From NCBI GenBank assembly GCA_002790635.1, contig PFVN01000021.1, forward strand, positions 1-5,484: a stretch of 5,484 bases of DNA, given 5' to 3'. Below, piece by piece: positions 1-4,662 of this stretch (within the stretch, counting starts at the first letter, position 1; the number at the start of each line of letters is the position of its first letter). Origin of the DNA: Candidatus Moranbacteria bacterium CG_4_9_14_3_um_filter_42_9. Lineage in GTDB: Bacteria > Patescibacteriota > Minisyncoccia > Moranbacterales > UBA2206. Below the pieces are notes generated by a model. The model had not been told where the DNA came from. It made no database searches and saw only the letters and a program-made list of their open reading frames with translations. The position numbers and the translations under genes were made by a program.

Positions 1-318
1 GGCATCAAAGCGGTAACTTGCGCCAGCTAAATTTTTGTAGTTCAACCAGGCGCTGGCGATTTTGGACAATTTTCTGAGTTTTGCCGGAGTGATGTTTTCT
101 TCCGGGAGAGTATCTTTATATTTTTGATATTCTCTGGTTTTCACTTCCACGAAAACCAGCTCTCGGCTCTTCAGCTCCTTGGCGATAATATCAATCTCTC
201 CAATAACTCGGCCAAGCCTATTTTTGAAATTCATTTCGATTATTTCATAACCATTGTTCTTCAAAAATTCAGCGGCGATTTCCTCGCCCTTTTTACCGAT
301 GCCCAAAATGTCTGTCAT
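1..318 (-). CDS. yraN: YraN / UPF0102 family nuclease-fold protein, 3' end cut by window edge
   Basis: The first 106 codons are present and the C-terminus runs off the left edge. Family members are usually about 115-130 aa, so probably only 10-25 residues are missing. The family pattern is clear: GKKGEEIAAEFL at residues 8-19, a GY..I..N segment at 23-30, GEIDIIA at 40-46, FVEVKTR at 56-62, an ITPAK turn at 76-80 and a closing YRFDA at 102-106. E41/D43, E58 and K60 occupy the positions of a PD-(D/E)XK-type active site. YraN is a small protein of this fold whose cellular role is poorly established, with DNA processing or recombination suspected. The ATG at 318 is supported by a TAGGA ribosome-binding site at 324-328, with a 5-nt spacer, and by an extended -10 promoter upstream. 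The gene is therefore transcribed independently of the RNA locus before it. Family membership is confident; the biochemical activity is not. Confidence 0.9.
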   Translation of the reverse strand, partial: MTDILGIGKKGEEIAAEFLKNNGYEIIEMNFKNRLGRVIGEIDIIAKELKSRELVFVEVKTREYQKYKDTLPEENITPAKLRKLSKIASAWLNYKNLAGASYRFDA

Positions 319-346
319 ATATATCCTAGTAAGTTTTATAGGTTTT

Positions 347-355
347 ATTATACCA
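347..355 (-). promoter_or_regulatory. Extended -10 promoter of yraN
   Basis: Read on the minus strand this is TGG followed by a perfect TATAAT (hexamer at 347-352, TG element at 354-355). No good -35 hexamer sits 16-18 bp upstream, as is common for extended -10 promoters. The predicted start near 340 gives a leader of roughly 20 nt that contains the TAGGA ribosome-binding site. Confidence 0.6.
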
Positions 356-406
356 TGATTAGATCATTTGAATTGGTTCGGCTTGACTCACCATAAATCG
401 TTCAGG

Positions 407-423
407 ATGACGCTTCGCGTCAT
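407..423. repeat. Perfect 7-bp hairpin (ATGACGC / GCGTCAT, loop TTC)
   Basis: A perfect inverted repeat with a 3-nt loop lies between the U-tract of the upstream RNA locus and the yraN promoter. On the plus strand it is followed by TTTT, but no plus-strand gene precedes it. It may be a backup transcription barrier or a dispersed palindromic repeat of the REP type. The flanking bases (CGTTCAGGATGACG) look like sequence found around such repeats, but I cannot test copy number here. Confidence 0.5.
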
Positions 424-432
424 TTTAAAAAC

Positions 433-480
433 AAAAAAACACCTACCTGGTGCCGATACTCTAGTGGTATGGTAACCAGG
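433..480 (-). terminator. Intrinsic terminator of the RNA locus
   Basis: On the minus strand CCTGGT (475-480) pairs with ACCAGG (446-451). Inside it CC/GG and ATAC/GTAT extend the stem around a 7-nt loop (460-466). After a 6-nt gap come seven T (433-439), then G and five more T (427-431). A shorter hairpin, CACC (449-452) with GGTG (440-443), abuts the T-run directly and shares bases with the larger stem, so the two cannot both form. The T-run exists only on this strand, which fixes the direction. Confidence 0.7.
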
Positions 481-482
481 GC

Positions 483-520
483 GCTCGAACGCCCTATATA
501 AATATGTGGCTGGAACGCCC
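483..520. repeat. Two 12-bp direct copies, GCT[C/G]GAACGCCC
   Basis: Copies at 483-494 and 509-520 match at 11 of 12 positions and start 26 bp apart, with an AT-rich spacer. The CGCCC of either copy could pair with GGGCG at 479-483, so the second copy offers an alternative partner for the hairpin just upstream of the terminator. They lie within the candidate RNA. Confidence 0.6.
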
Positions 521-531
521 CGGTGTTAGTC

Positions 532-614
532 GTATGTAATAACATGCAACGAGAATTTTTTAGCCCGGGTGAGAGGCATCGAAATTACAGTCTGCATGTA
601 TTTTATTTACATAC
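532..614 (-). other. Long-range inverted repeat inside the candidate RNA
   Basis: GTATGTAA (532-539) is complementary to TTACATAC (607-614), and CATGCA (543-548) to TGCATG (593-598). The internal loop is 3 nt on one side and 8 nt on the other. The two perfect blocks are nested correctly and enclose a 44-nt apical segment. The full stem can form only in the longer transcript, because the shorter one would start near 593. Confidence 0.5.
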
Positions 615-628
615 ACCATGTGTGTTAA
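600..628 (-). promoter_or_regulatory. Second (internal) sigma70-type promoter of the RNA locus
   Basis: On the minus strand TTAACA (623-628, 5 of 6 to consensus) and TAAAAT (600-605, 5 of 6) are separated by exactly 17 bp. The predicted start is near 592-593, which would give a transcript of about 160 nt ending at the T-run at 433-439. In a region this AT-rich a chance match is possible. Confidence 0.45.
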
Positions 629-701
629 TGCTTTCTGACTTTTATTTAGCATTGTTTCTTCAAACTGTTCTCTGGCTTGCGCCTTTGATTTAAAGAACTT
701 A

Positions 702-731
702 CTTTTTTATTTTTATTTTTATTTAAAAAAG
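702..731. repeat. A/T-only inverted repeat around an ATTTTT tandem repeat
   Basis: CTTTTTT (702-708) and AAAAAAG (725-731) are perfect complements around a loop of about three ATTTTT units. On the minus strand this is a purine-rich, mostly A linker between the hairpin cluster and the 3' part of the candidate RNA. No coding signal is visible in it. Confidence 0.5.
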
Positions 732-751
732 TTTTGTTTTTGTTTTAGGGT

Positions 752-847
752 CCTCGAGTCAGATTCGAGGCGATTTTGGAATGTTATCCAAAATACTTGA
801 ACAGCAAGAAGGTTTCAATCGCAAATAGGGGGAAATTGCGATTGAAA
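752..847 (-). repeat. Run of four adjacent hairpins
   Basis: The four inverted repeats in plus-strand order are: CCTCGA/TCGAGG at 752-757 and 765-770 (7-nt loop); ATTTTGGA/TCCAAAAT at 773-780 and 787-794 (6-nt loop); CTTG/CAAG at 796-799 and 805-808 (5-nt loop); and TTTCAATCGCAA/TTGCGATTGAAA at 813-824 and 836-847 (12 bp, perfect, 11-nt loop). Only 1-4 nt separate neighbours. The stems are strand-neutral, but the promoter immediately upstream on the minus strand suggests they fold in that RNA. Confidence 0.7.
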
Positions 848-896
848 TTCTCCTGCCGTTGCTGCGGTTCTGTTTTTAATGAACAATTGTATTCTT

Positions 897-925
897 ATTA
901 TAGCAAAAAAACAGCTATAAGTCAA
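897..925 (-). promoter_or_regulatory. Strong promoter of the RNA locus, embedded in palindromes
   Basis: On the minus strand the -35 is TTGACT (920-925, 5 of 6) and the -10 a perfect TATAAT (897-902), with a 17-bp spacer and an extended TG element. This is the best promoter in the window. Two palindromes overlap it: TTATAGC/GCTATAA (898-904 and 914-920), which spans from the -10 to the -35, and TCAAA/TTTGA (922-926 and 932-936) over the -35. They could be operators. No protein gene starts downstream within reach of translation signals. Confidence 0.7.
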
Positions 926-1088
926 AGGTCTTTTGATAATTCCTCTAATCTAGGCGCTTTTTTGGTAAAAAATAGGAAATTATGAGAAATAAGTTATTTT
1001 GTTAATTTGTTTGATTTTTAAAAAGAAATCTTCTTTTTACCAAGTGAAGCTTACCCAGGAGAGTTATCAGTGATTTATCCACAGCTTA
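926..1088. other. Gene-free spacer with an AT hairpin and a perfect DnaA box
   Basis: This spacer follows the stop of the membrane-protein gene. It contains a perfect 9-bp AT-rich hairpin (TAAAAAGAA 1019-1027 / TTCTTTTTA 1031-1039, 3-nt loop), which may be a weak terminator for that gene but has little G+C and no U-run after it. A perfect DnaA-box 9-mer TTATCCACA lies at 1075-1083, 6 bp from the stop codon. A smaller AT palindrome AAATAA-g-TTATTT sits at 987-999. I see no coding signal. Confidence 0.45.
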
Positions 1089-2252
1089 TTACTCGGTTTG
1101 TTGGGGCATCTCCTCTGTTTCTGGGTTAAGATGGTCAATAACCACCTTGGTTGTCATGCGAGTTGTTCCGATCAGGAGTGCCTTTGAGCTGACCACATAG
1201 TCAATGGAAAGATATTCGGGGGAGACAATGTTCAGATAGCGAACCGGTAGATTTTTATAGGCATTATTGGAAAAGCGCTGAACCTTTATTGGGATATATT
1301 GTGCGTCCAGGAAAAGGGGCTTAAGGCCTGCCATCAGTCTCGGCTCTTCCAACAGCATCAGGTTTTTTAAATTAACTCCATCCTTATAATCAAGGCTGAT
1401 TCCCAGCCGGTAGTTTTCGCCATCCTTGTAAAAGAATAAACTAAAAGTTTCTTTTAGAGAGACTAAAATATTTTTTGAAAAAACTATTCCGAGATTTTTG
1501 GAAAATATTGGAAATCCGACAGGATTGTTTTCTTTGTCAACGACAGTGAATTCAACCGGCCCAACAACATTTTCTTTTTCAACCTCCTTGAGATATTCAG
1601 TGATTGTGTTTTTCCAAGCATCCGGTTCCGTCGCGGCCGGATCGACTTGTAAGTAGTTTGGTTTTTCTAAAGAAAATTTAGGAGTTTTTTGTGGAGCTTC
1701 CGCTACCGGTTCCGATTCAACGGGGGTTTCTATGATTGGTTCGGGAGTGGAATTGTTTCTCAGTTCTTTTTGCTTGTTCATCCAGAAATAATATCCGCCT
1801 CCTCCCAAAGCAATGATTATCAAAATTATAGCAATTGCTCCAATCAACTTGCCGATAGTTCTATTTTGTCCCGTTTCCTTTCGGGGAGCTTCGGCCAACT
1901 TTTTTTCCGGCCGGATGAACAAGTCCTTCTTGATTTCGGAAACATCAATTTTTTTAGCGGGAGGTCTTGGTACATTCACTTCGGGAAAAATTTTCAAGCG
2001 GGAAGAGTCCTTATTTGAAGAAGCGCTGTCTTGCAGCTGATTCAAAAAAGGGCTGGTTTTTTGCGCTTCCGTCAAGTTATTTTTGATGGGCGGTTGTGAA
2101 ATTTGTTCGGCGGAGAAAGGGACAGCTTTTTTCGGATGCTCCAGCTCAAGCAAGTCGCCTAGCATTGTGTGTATGGGAATGTTGCTTGGTCGGAATTCTT
2201 TGTTTTGGCTGAGATCATTACCTCCGCTCTTTTTGTTTTTGTCTTCAAACAT
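1089..2252 (-). CDS. Single-pass membrane protein of unknown function (387 aa)
   Basis: Residues 1-130 are polar, rich in K, E, P, S and N and probably disordered, with no signal peptide. Residues about 133-157 form one strongly hydrophobic helix with a GGGG stretch near its end, followed by YYFWMNKQK. A P/E-rich linker covers 165-200, and a folded alpha/beta-looking domain of about 190 residues ends the protein with hydrophobic strands (FTVVDKENNPVGFP, VRYLNIVSP, SIDYVVSSKALLIGTT). The positive residues favour a cytoplasmic N-terminus and an outer C-terminal domain. The architecture resembles uncharacterised envelope proteins common in Patescibacteria, but I recognise no named family or catalytic motif. 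The ATG at 2252 is preceded by an A-rich tract with no Shine-Dalgarno sequence, and an intrinsic terminator separates the gene from pnp. The reading frame is certain; function is unknown. Confidence 0.9.
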   Translation of the reverse strand: MFEDKNKKSGGNDLSQNKEFRPSNIPIHTMLGDLLELEHPKKAVPFSAEQISQPPIKNNLTEAQKTSPFLNQLQDSASSNKDSSRLKIFPEVNVPRPPAKKIDVSEIKKDLFIRPEKKLAEAPRKETGQNRTIGKLIGAIAIILIIIALGGGGYYFWMNKQKELRNNSTPEPIIETPVESEPVAEAPQKTPKFSLEKPNYLQVDPAATEPDAWKNTITEYLKEVEKENVVGPVEFTVVDKENNPVGFPIFSKNLGIVFSKNILVSLKETFSLFFYKDGENYRLGISLDYKDGVNLKNLMLLEEPRLMAGLKPLFLDAQYIPIKVQRFSNNAYKNLPVRYLNIVSPEYLSIDYVVSSKALLIGTTRMTTKVVIDHLNPETEEMPQQTE

Positions 2253-2290
2253 TTTTTTTATTTTGTTTTTTGAGAATTTATCTTGAAAGG

Positions 2291-2338
2291 AAAAAATTGA
2301 AAAATAAAATGAAGATAAATTTCTTTATCTTCATTTTA
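2291..2338 (-). terminator. Intrinsic terminator after pnp
   Basis: A perfect 15-bp stem (2305-2319 with 2324-2338, 4-nt loop TTTC) begins about 28 nt beyond the pnp stop. It is followed on the minus strand by TTTTTCAATTTTTT (2304-2291). The stem is AT-rich with only three G-C pairs, but it is long and uninterrupted, and its placement between two genes fits termination. It may also protect the mRNA 3' end. Confidence 0.75.
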
Positions 2339-2366
2339 CAACAAAATCAAATTATTGCCAATACCT

Positions 2367-4484
2367 CTAGGCTTTTTTAATCACCGCCTTGGCGGACAAG
2401 TTTATTCTGCCTTGGTTGTCGATTTCTTTAACTTTGACCGGAATAATGTCGCCAACTTTGACCACATCTTCAACTTTTTCCACCCGGCGGTCGGCCAGTT
2501 CGGAAATATGGATGAGGCCTTCCTGGCCTGGCAATATTTCAGCAAAAGCTCCGAAGTTCATAATGCGGGTTATCTTGGCGTTGAATACTTCTCCGGCTTT
2601 CACTTCGTGAGTCAGGTTATCAATCCACTCCTGGGCTTTTTTGGCAGCCTCCGCATCGGGCGAGGTTATGAAGACCGAACCGTCATCTTCAATGTCAATC
2701 TGGACGCCGGTCTCATCAATAATTTCATTAATAATCTTGCCTCCGGTGCCGATAACATTCCTGATCTTTTCCGGATTGATGTGCATAATGATGATTCTGG
2801 GAGCATATTGGGACATTTCTTTCCTCGGTTCCGAAATAACCGCGAGCATTTTTTGGAGAATTTCTGCTCGATTTTCCTTTGATTGAGCCAAAACAGCTTC
2901 CAGCATCGGAAGGGTCACGCCGTCCAATTTTACGTCCATTTGGAGTGCTGTGATGCCCTTTTCTGTGCCAGCTGCCTTAAAATCCATATCGCCATAATGA
3001 TCCTCCAGACCCTGAATATCGGTTAGAACTTTAAAATTATCATCCAAACCGACAATAATCCCCATCGCAATGCCGCTCACCGGCCTTTTGATCGGCACAC
3101 CAGCATCCATAAGGGAAAGCGTGGATCCGCAAGTCGAAGCCATTGAAGATGATCCATTGGAAGAAAGAATTTCTGAAACCAAAAGAGTTGTATAGGGGAA
3201 TGTCTCTTTGTCCGGAAGAACCGGCACTAAAGCTTTTTCAGCCAAAGCACCATGACCCACCTCGCGACGGCCCGGTCCCCGCATCGGGCGCACCTCACCG
3301 ACCGAAAAGGGCGGGAAATTGTAATGATGAATATATCTTTTCTTCATGTCCACTTCCATCGTATCGATGACTTGTTCATCGCCGGGAGAGCCCAGCGTCG
3401 TGACAGTCAAAGCCTGGGTTTCTCCGCGGGTGAAAAGGGCGGAGCCATGAGTTCTCGGCAGGAGTCCCACTTTACACTTAATTTTTCTTACCTCGTTAAG
3501 TTTTCTTCCGTCCGGGCGCAATTCTTTTTCCAGAATATTTTTGTGTACGACCTCATCGGAAACTTCATCCAGGATCTGGCCGGCAATCTCATTCATTTTT
3601 GCCAATTCCGCGTCGTCTCCGGTGAAAAAGTTTTGTTTGATGTAAGCGGCTGCTTTATCCTTTATGGCGGCGGTTTTTTCATCTACTACGTTTCTGTCCG
3701 GGTCATAAAGGGCTTCGGCCAGTCCTTCAGAAAGCAAAAATTCTTTGACTTTAGCCTCGAATTTGGGTGAACCTTGCAAAAGTACCGGAGCCAATTTTTC
3801 TTTGCCAATTTCCCTGGCGATCGATTCGATAAAAGTCGCGATCTTTGTGATAGCTTCTTGTCCAAAAGCAAAAGCTTTGGCGACCTCTTCTTCCGGAACT
3901 TCCTTGGCGCTGGCATCCAGCATATTGATCTTATCTTTCGTGCCGGAAATGATCAGGTCTAAGACGCTCTCGGCCAATTCTCCATTGACCGGGTTCAGAA
4001 TAAAATCATTTTCTCCCTTACCAACTCTGACAGCGGCGACTGGGCCGCTCCAGGGAATGTTGGAAATAGAAAGGGCGGTCGAAGCGGCGATTATCGAAAT
4101 GACATCTGGGTCGTTTTCCCCATCAATCGAAAGAACGGTCACAATAACCTGAACCTCGTTCCTCATCCGATGGTTGAACAGCGGGCGGATCGTTCGGTCT
4201 ACCACTCGGCCGGTGAGCACGGCATCATCCGATGGCCGGCCCTCTCTCTTGATGAAACGCGAGCCTTTGATTTTTCCGGCGGCGTAGTATCTTTCTTCAA
4301 AATCCACCATTAGCGGAAAATACCCTTGGATTTTGGAAGCGCCTTTACTCATCACAGCGGTCGCCAAAACGACCGTATCGCCGTAGCGCACAGTGACTGA
4401 CCCATTAGCTTGGCCGGCTAACAGTCCGGTTTCCACTTCAAGGATTCTCCCTCCGATCTGGAGAGACCATTTTTTTTGTTCCAT
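2367..4484 (-). CDS. pnp: Polynucleotide phosphorylase (PNPase), complete
   Basis: PNPase degrades RNA 3' to 5' using phosphate and releases nucleoside diphosphates; it works as a trimer in the cytoplasm and in mRNA decay complexes. At 705 aa it matches the usual length of about 700. In order: first RNase PH domain (about 10-145, with FxxRxGRPSxDAxLTGRxxDRxIRPLF at 77-103), helical linker (about 150-315), and second RNase PH domain (about 322-545). The second PH domain starts LRPDGRKLNEVR and carries FTRGETQ (351-357), VGEVRPMRGPGRREVGHG (395-412), the phosphate-site SSNGSSSMAST (441-451) and EDHYGDMDF (494-502). D495 and D501 correspond to E. coli D486 and D492. A KH domain with GTGG (579-582) and an S1 domain (about 631-700) follow. 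The ATG at 4484 has no Shine-Dalgarno at normal spacing; an AAGG lies 13 nt upstream inside a hairpin loop. The common rpsO neighbour is not directly upstream. Confidence 0.98.
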   Translation of the reverse strand: MEQKKWSLQIGGRILEVETGLLAGQANGSVTVRYGDTVVLATAVMSKGASKIQGYFPLMVDFEERYYAAGKIKGSRFIKREGRPSDDAVLTGRVVDRTIRPLFNHRMRNEVQVIVTVLSIDGENDPDVISIIAASTALSISNIPWSGPVAAVRVGKGENDFILNPVNGELAESVLDLIISGTKDKINMLDASAKEVPEEEVAKAFAFGQEAITKIATFIESIAREIGKEKLAPVLLQGSPKFEAKVKEFLLSEGLAEALYDPDRNVVDEKTAAIKDKAAAYIKQNFFTGDDAELAKMNEIAGQILDEVSDEVVHKNILEKELRPDGRKLNEVRKIKCKVGLLPRTHGSALFTRGETQALTVTTLGSPGDEQVIDTMEVDMKKRYIHHYNFPPFSVGEVRPMRGPGRREVGHGALAEKALVPVLPDKETFPYTTLLVSEILSSNGSSSMASTCGSTLSLMDAGVPIKRPVSGIAMGIIVGLDDNFKVLTDIQGLEDHYGDMDFKAAGTEKGITALQMDVKLDGVTLPMLEAVLAQSKENRAEILQKMLAVISEPRKEMSQYAPRIIIMHINPEKIRNVIGTGGKIINEIIDETGVQIDIEDDGSVFITSPDAEAAKKAQEWIDNLTHEVKAGEVFNAKITRIMNFGAFAEILPGQEGLIHISELADRRVEKVEDVVKVGDIIPVKVKEIDNQGRINLSAKAVIKKA

Positions 4485-4488
4485 ATGA

Positions 4489-4515
4489 AACGTGCTGCCT
4501 TACGCTAGCGACGTT
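4489..4515 (-). promoter_or_regulatory. Stem-loop in the pnp leader, just before the start codon
   Basis: On the minus strand AACGT (4511-4515) pairs with ACGTT (4489-4493), and GCT (4507-4509) with AGC (4494-4496). One C is bulged, and the 10-nt loop carries TAAGG. The stem ends 4 nt before the ATG, and the only Shine-Dalgarno-like bases are in its loop. In enterobacteria PNPase represses its own synthesis through a cleaved 5' leader hairpin. A comparable control here is inference only. Confidence 0.45.
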
Positions 4516-4604
4516 CTAAACACGATACTAAGCTCTGAGATAAAGCTCACTATTGTGCCTGTTACGCGCGAGAATAAGACTTAAATTAGTTGTTAATTAT
4601 GCTT

Positions 4605-4633
4605 AGCTTAGCTTGGTTTTTAAGTTTTGTCAA
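4605..4633 (-). promoter_or_regulatory. Possible pnp promoter (perfect -35, weak -10)
   Basis: A perfect TTGACA lies at 4628-4633 on the minus strand. The hexamer at 17-bp spacing (4605-4610, TAAGCT) is poor. A better -10, CATAAT at 4596-4601, is too far from it, though it could pair with TTAAAA at a 16-bp spacing. The spacer contains a short AAGCT tandem repeat. A leader of roughly 110 nt would result. The -35 is clear; the exact promoter is not. Confidence 0.35.
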
Positions 4634-4635
4634 TG

Positions 4636-4660
4636 TTTACTAAGACTGAGCCTTGGTAAA
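4636..4660. repeat. Imperfect hairpin between the 213-aa gene and pnp
   Basis: TTTAC (4636-4640) pairs with GTAAA (4656-4660) and AAG (4642-4644) with CTT (4652-4654) around a 7-nt loop. It lies 2 nt beyond the stop of the upstream gene. No T-run follows on the minus strand, so it is a poor terminator and read-through into pnp remains possible. Confidence 0.35.
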
Positions 4661-4662
4661 AT

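Larger units (their letters stand above)
433..890 (-). ncRNA. Candidate structured non-coding RNA of unknown family (about 455 nt)
   Basis: No convincing protein gene occupies this stretch, yet it has all the parts of an RNA gene on the minus strand. A near-consensus promoter (897-925) predicts a start near 889-890. Four adjacent hairpins follow (813-847, 796-808, 773-794, 752-770), then an A-rich linker, a long-range inverted repeat (532-614), and a compound hairpin with a U-tract (433-480). An internal promoter (600-628) could give a shorter RNA of about 160 nt. I looked for hallmark sequences of tmRNA, RNase P RNA, SRP RNA and 6S RNA and did not find them. The 3' part holds two short open frames without ribosome-binding sites. 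It could instead be a long regulatory leader for yraN, but yraN has its own promoter and the terminator lies before it. What I see is the signals and the pairing; transcription and function are inferred. Confidence 0.55.

Noticed and set aside
124..396. Plus-strand open frame of 90 codons opposite yraN
   Set aside because: It is a shadow of yraN in another frame. The yraN reading has clear family motifs, a promoter and a ribosome-binding site.
446..494. tRNA-like segment on the plus strand (CTAGTGGTATGGTA followed by a CTCGAA loop)
   Set aside because: There is no matching acceptor stem, no anticodon arm between the two parts and no 3' partner. The pairing is explained by the minus-strand terminator.
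812..848. CRISPR-like repeat: GTTTCAATC at one end and GATTGAAA at the other, of typical repeat length
   Set aside because: Only one copy is present, with no spacers or second repeat nearby, and the 12-bp stem is longer than normal for CRISPR repeats. It fits better as one hairpin of the RNA locus.
433..890. tmRNA or RNase P RNA
   Set aside because: The TTCGAC-containing 5' end, the tRNA-like 3' end with CCA and an Ala-ending tag are missing, as are the GAGGAAAGTC and ACAGAA regions of RNase P. A TTCGAG loop at 484-489 resembles a T-loop but is one base too short.
752..920. Retron or other reverse-transcriptase-linked RNA
   Set aside because: The hairpin array would suit such an RNA, but no reverse transcriptase or effector gene is present in the window on either strand.
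776..985. Plus-strand open frame of 69 codons with a CxxC-like CRCC motif
   Set aside because: It has no ribosome-binding site, runs against all neighbouring genes, and spans the hairpins and the minus-strand promoter. The apparent motif is not embedded in a zinc-finger pattern.
2355..4152. Several plus-strand frames of 70-175 codons opposite pnp
   Set aside because: The minus strand encodes an intact, fully recognisable PNPase across this interval, so these are antisense shadows without supporting signals.
4636..4660. Terminator of the 213-aa protein gene
   Set aside because: The stem has a mismatch on the relevant strand and no T-run follows, so I list it only as a hairpin.
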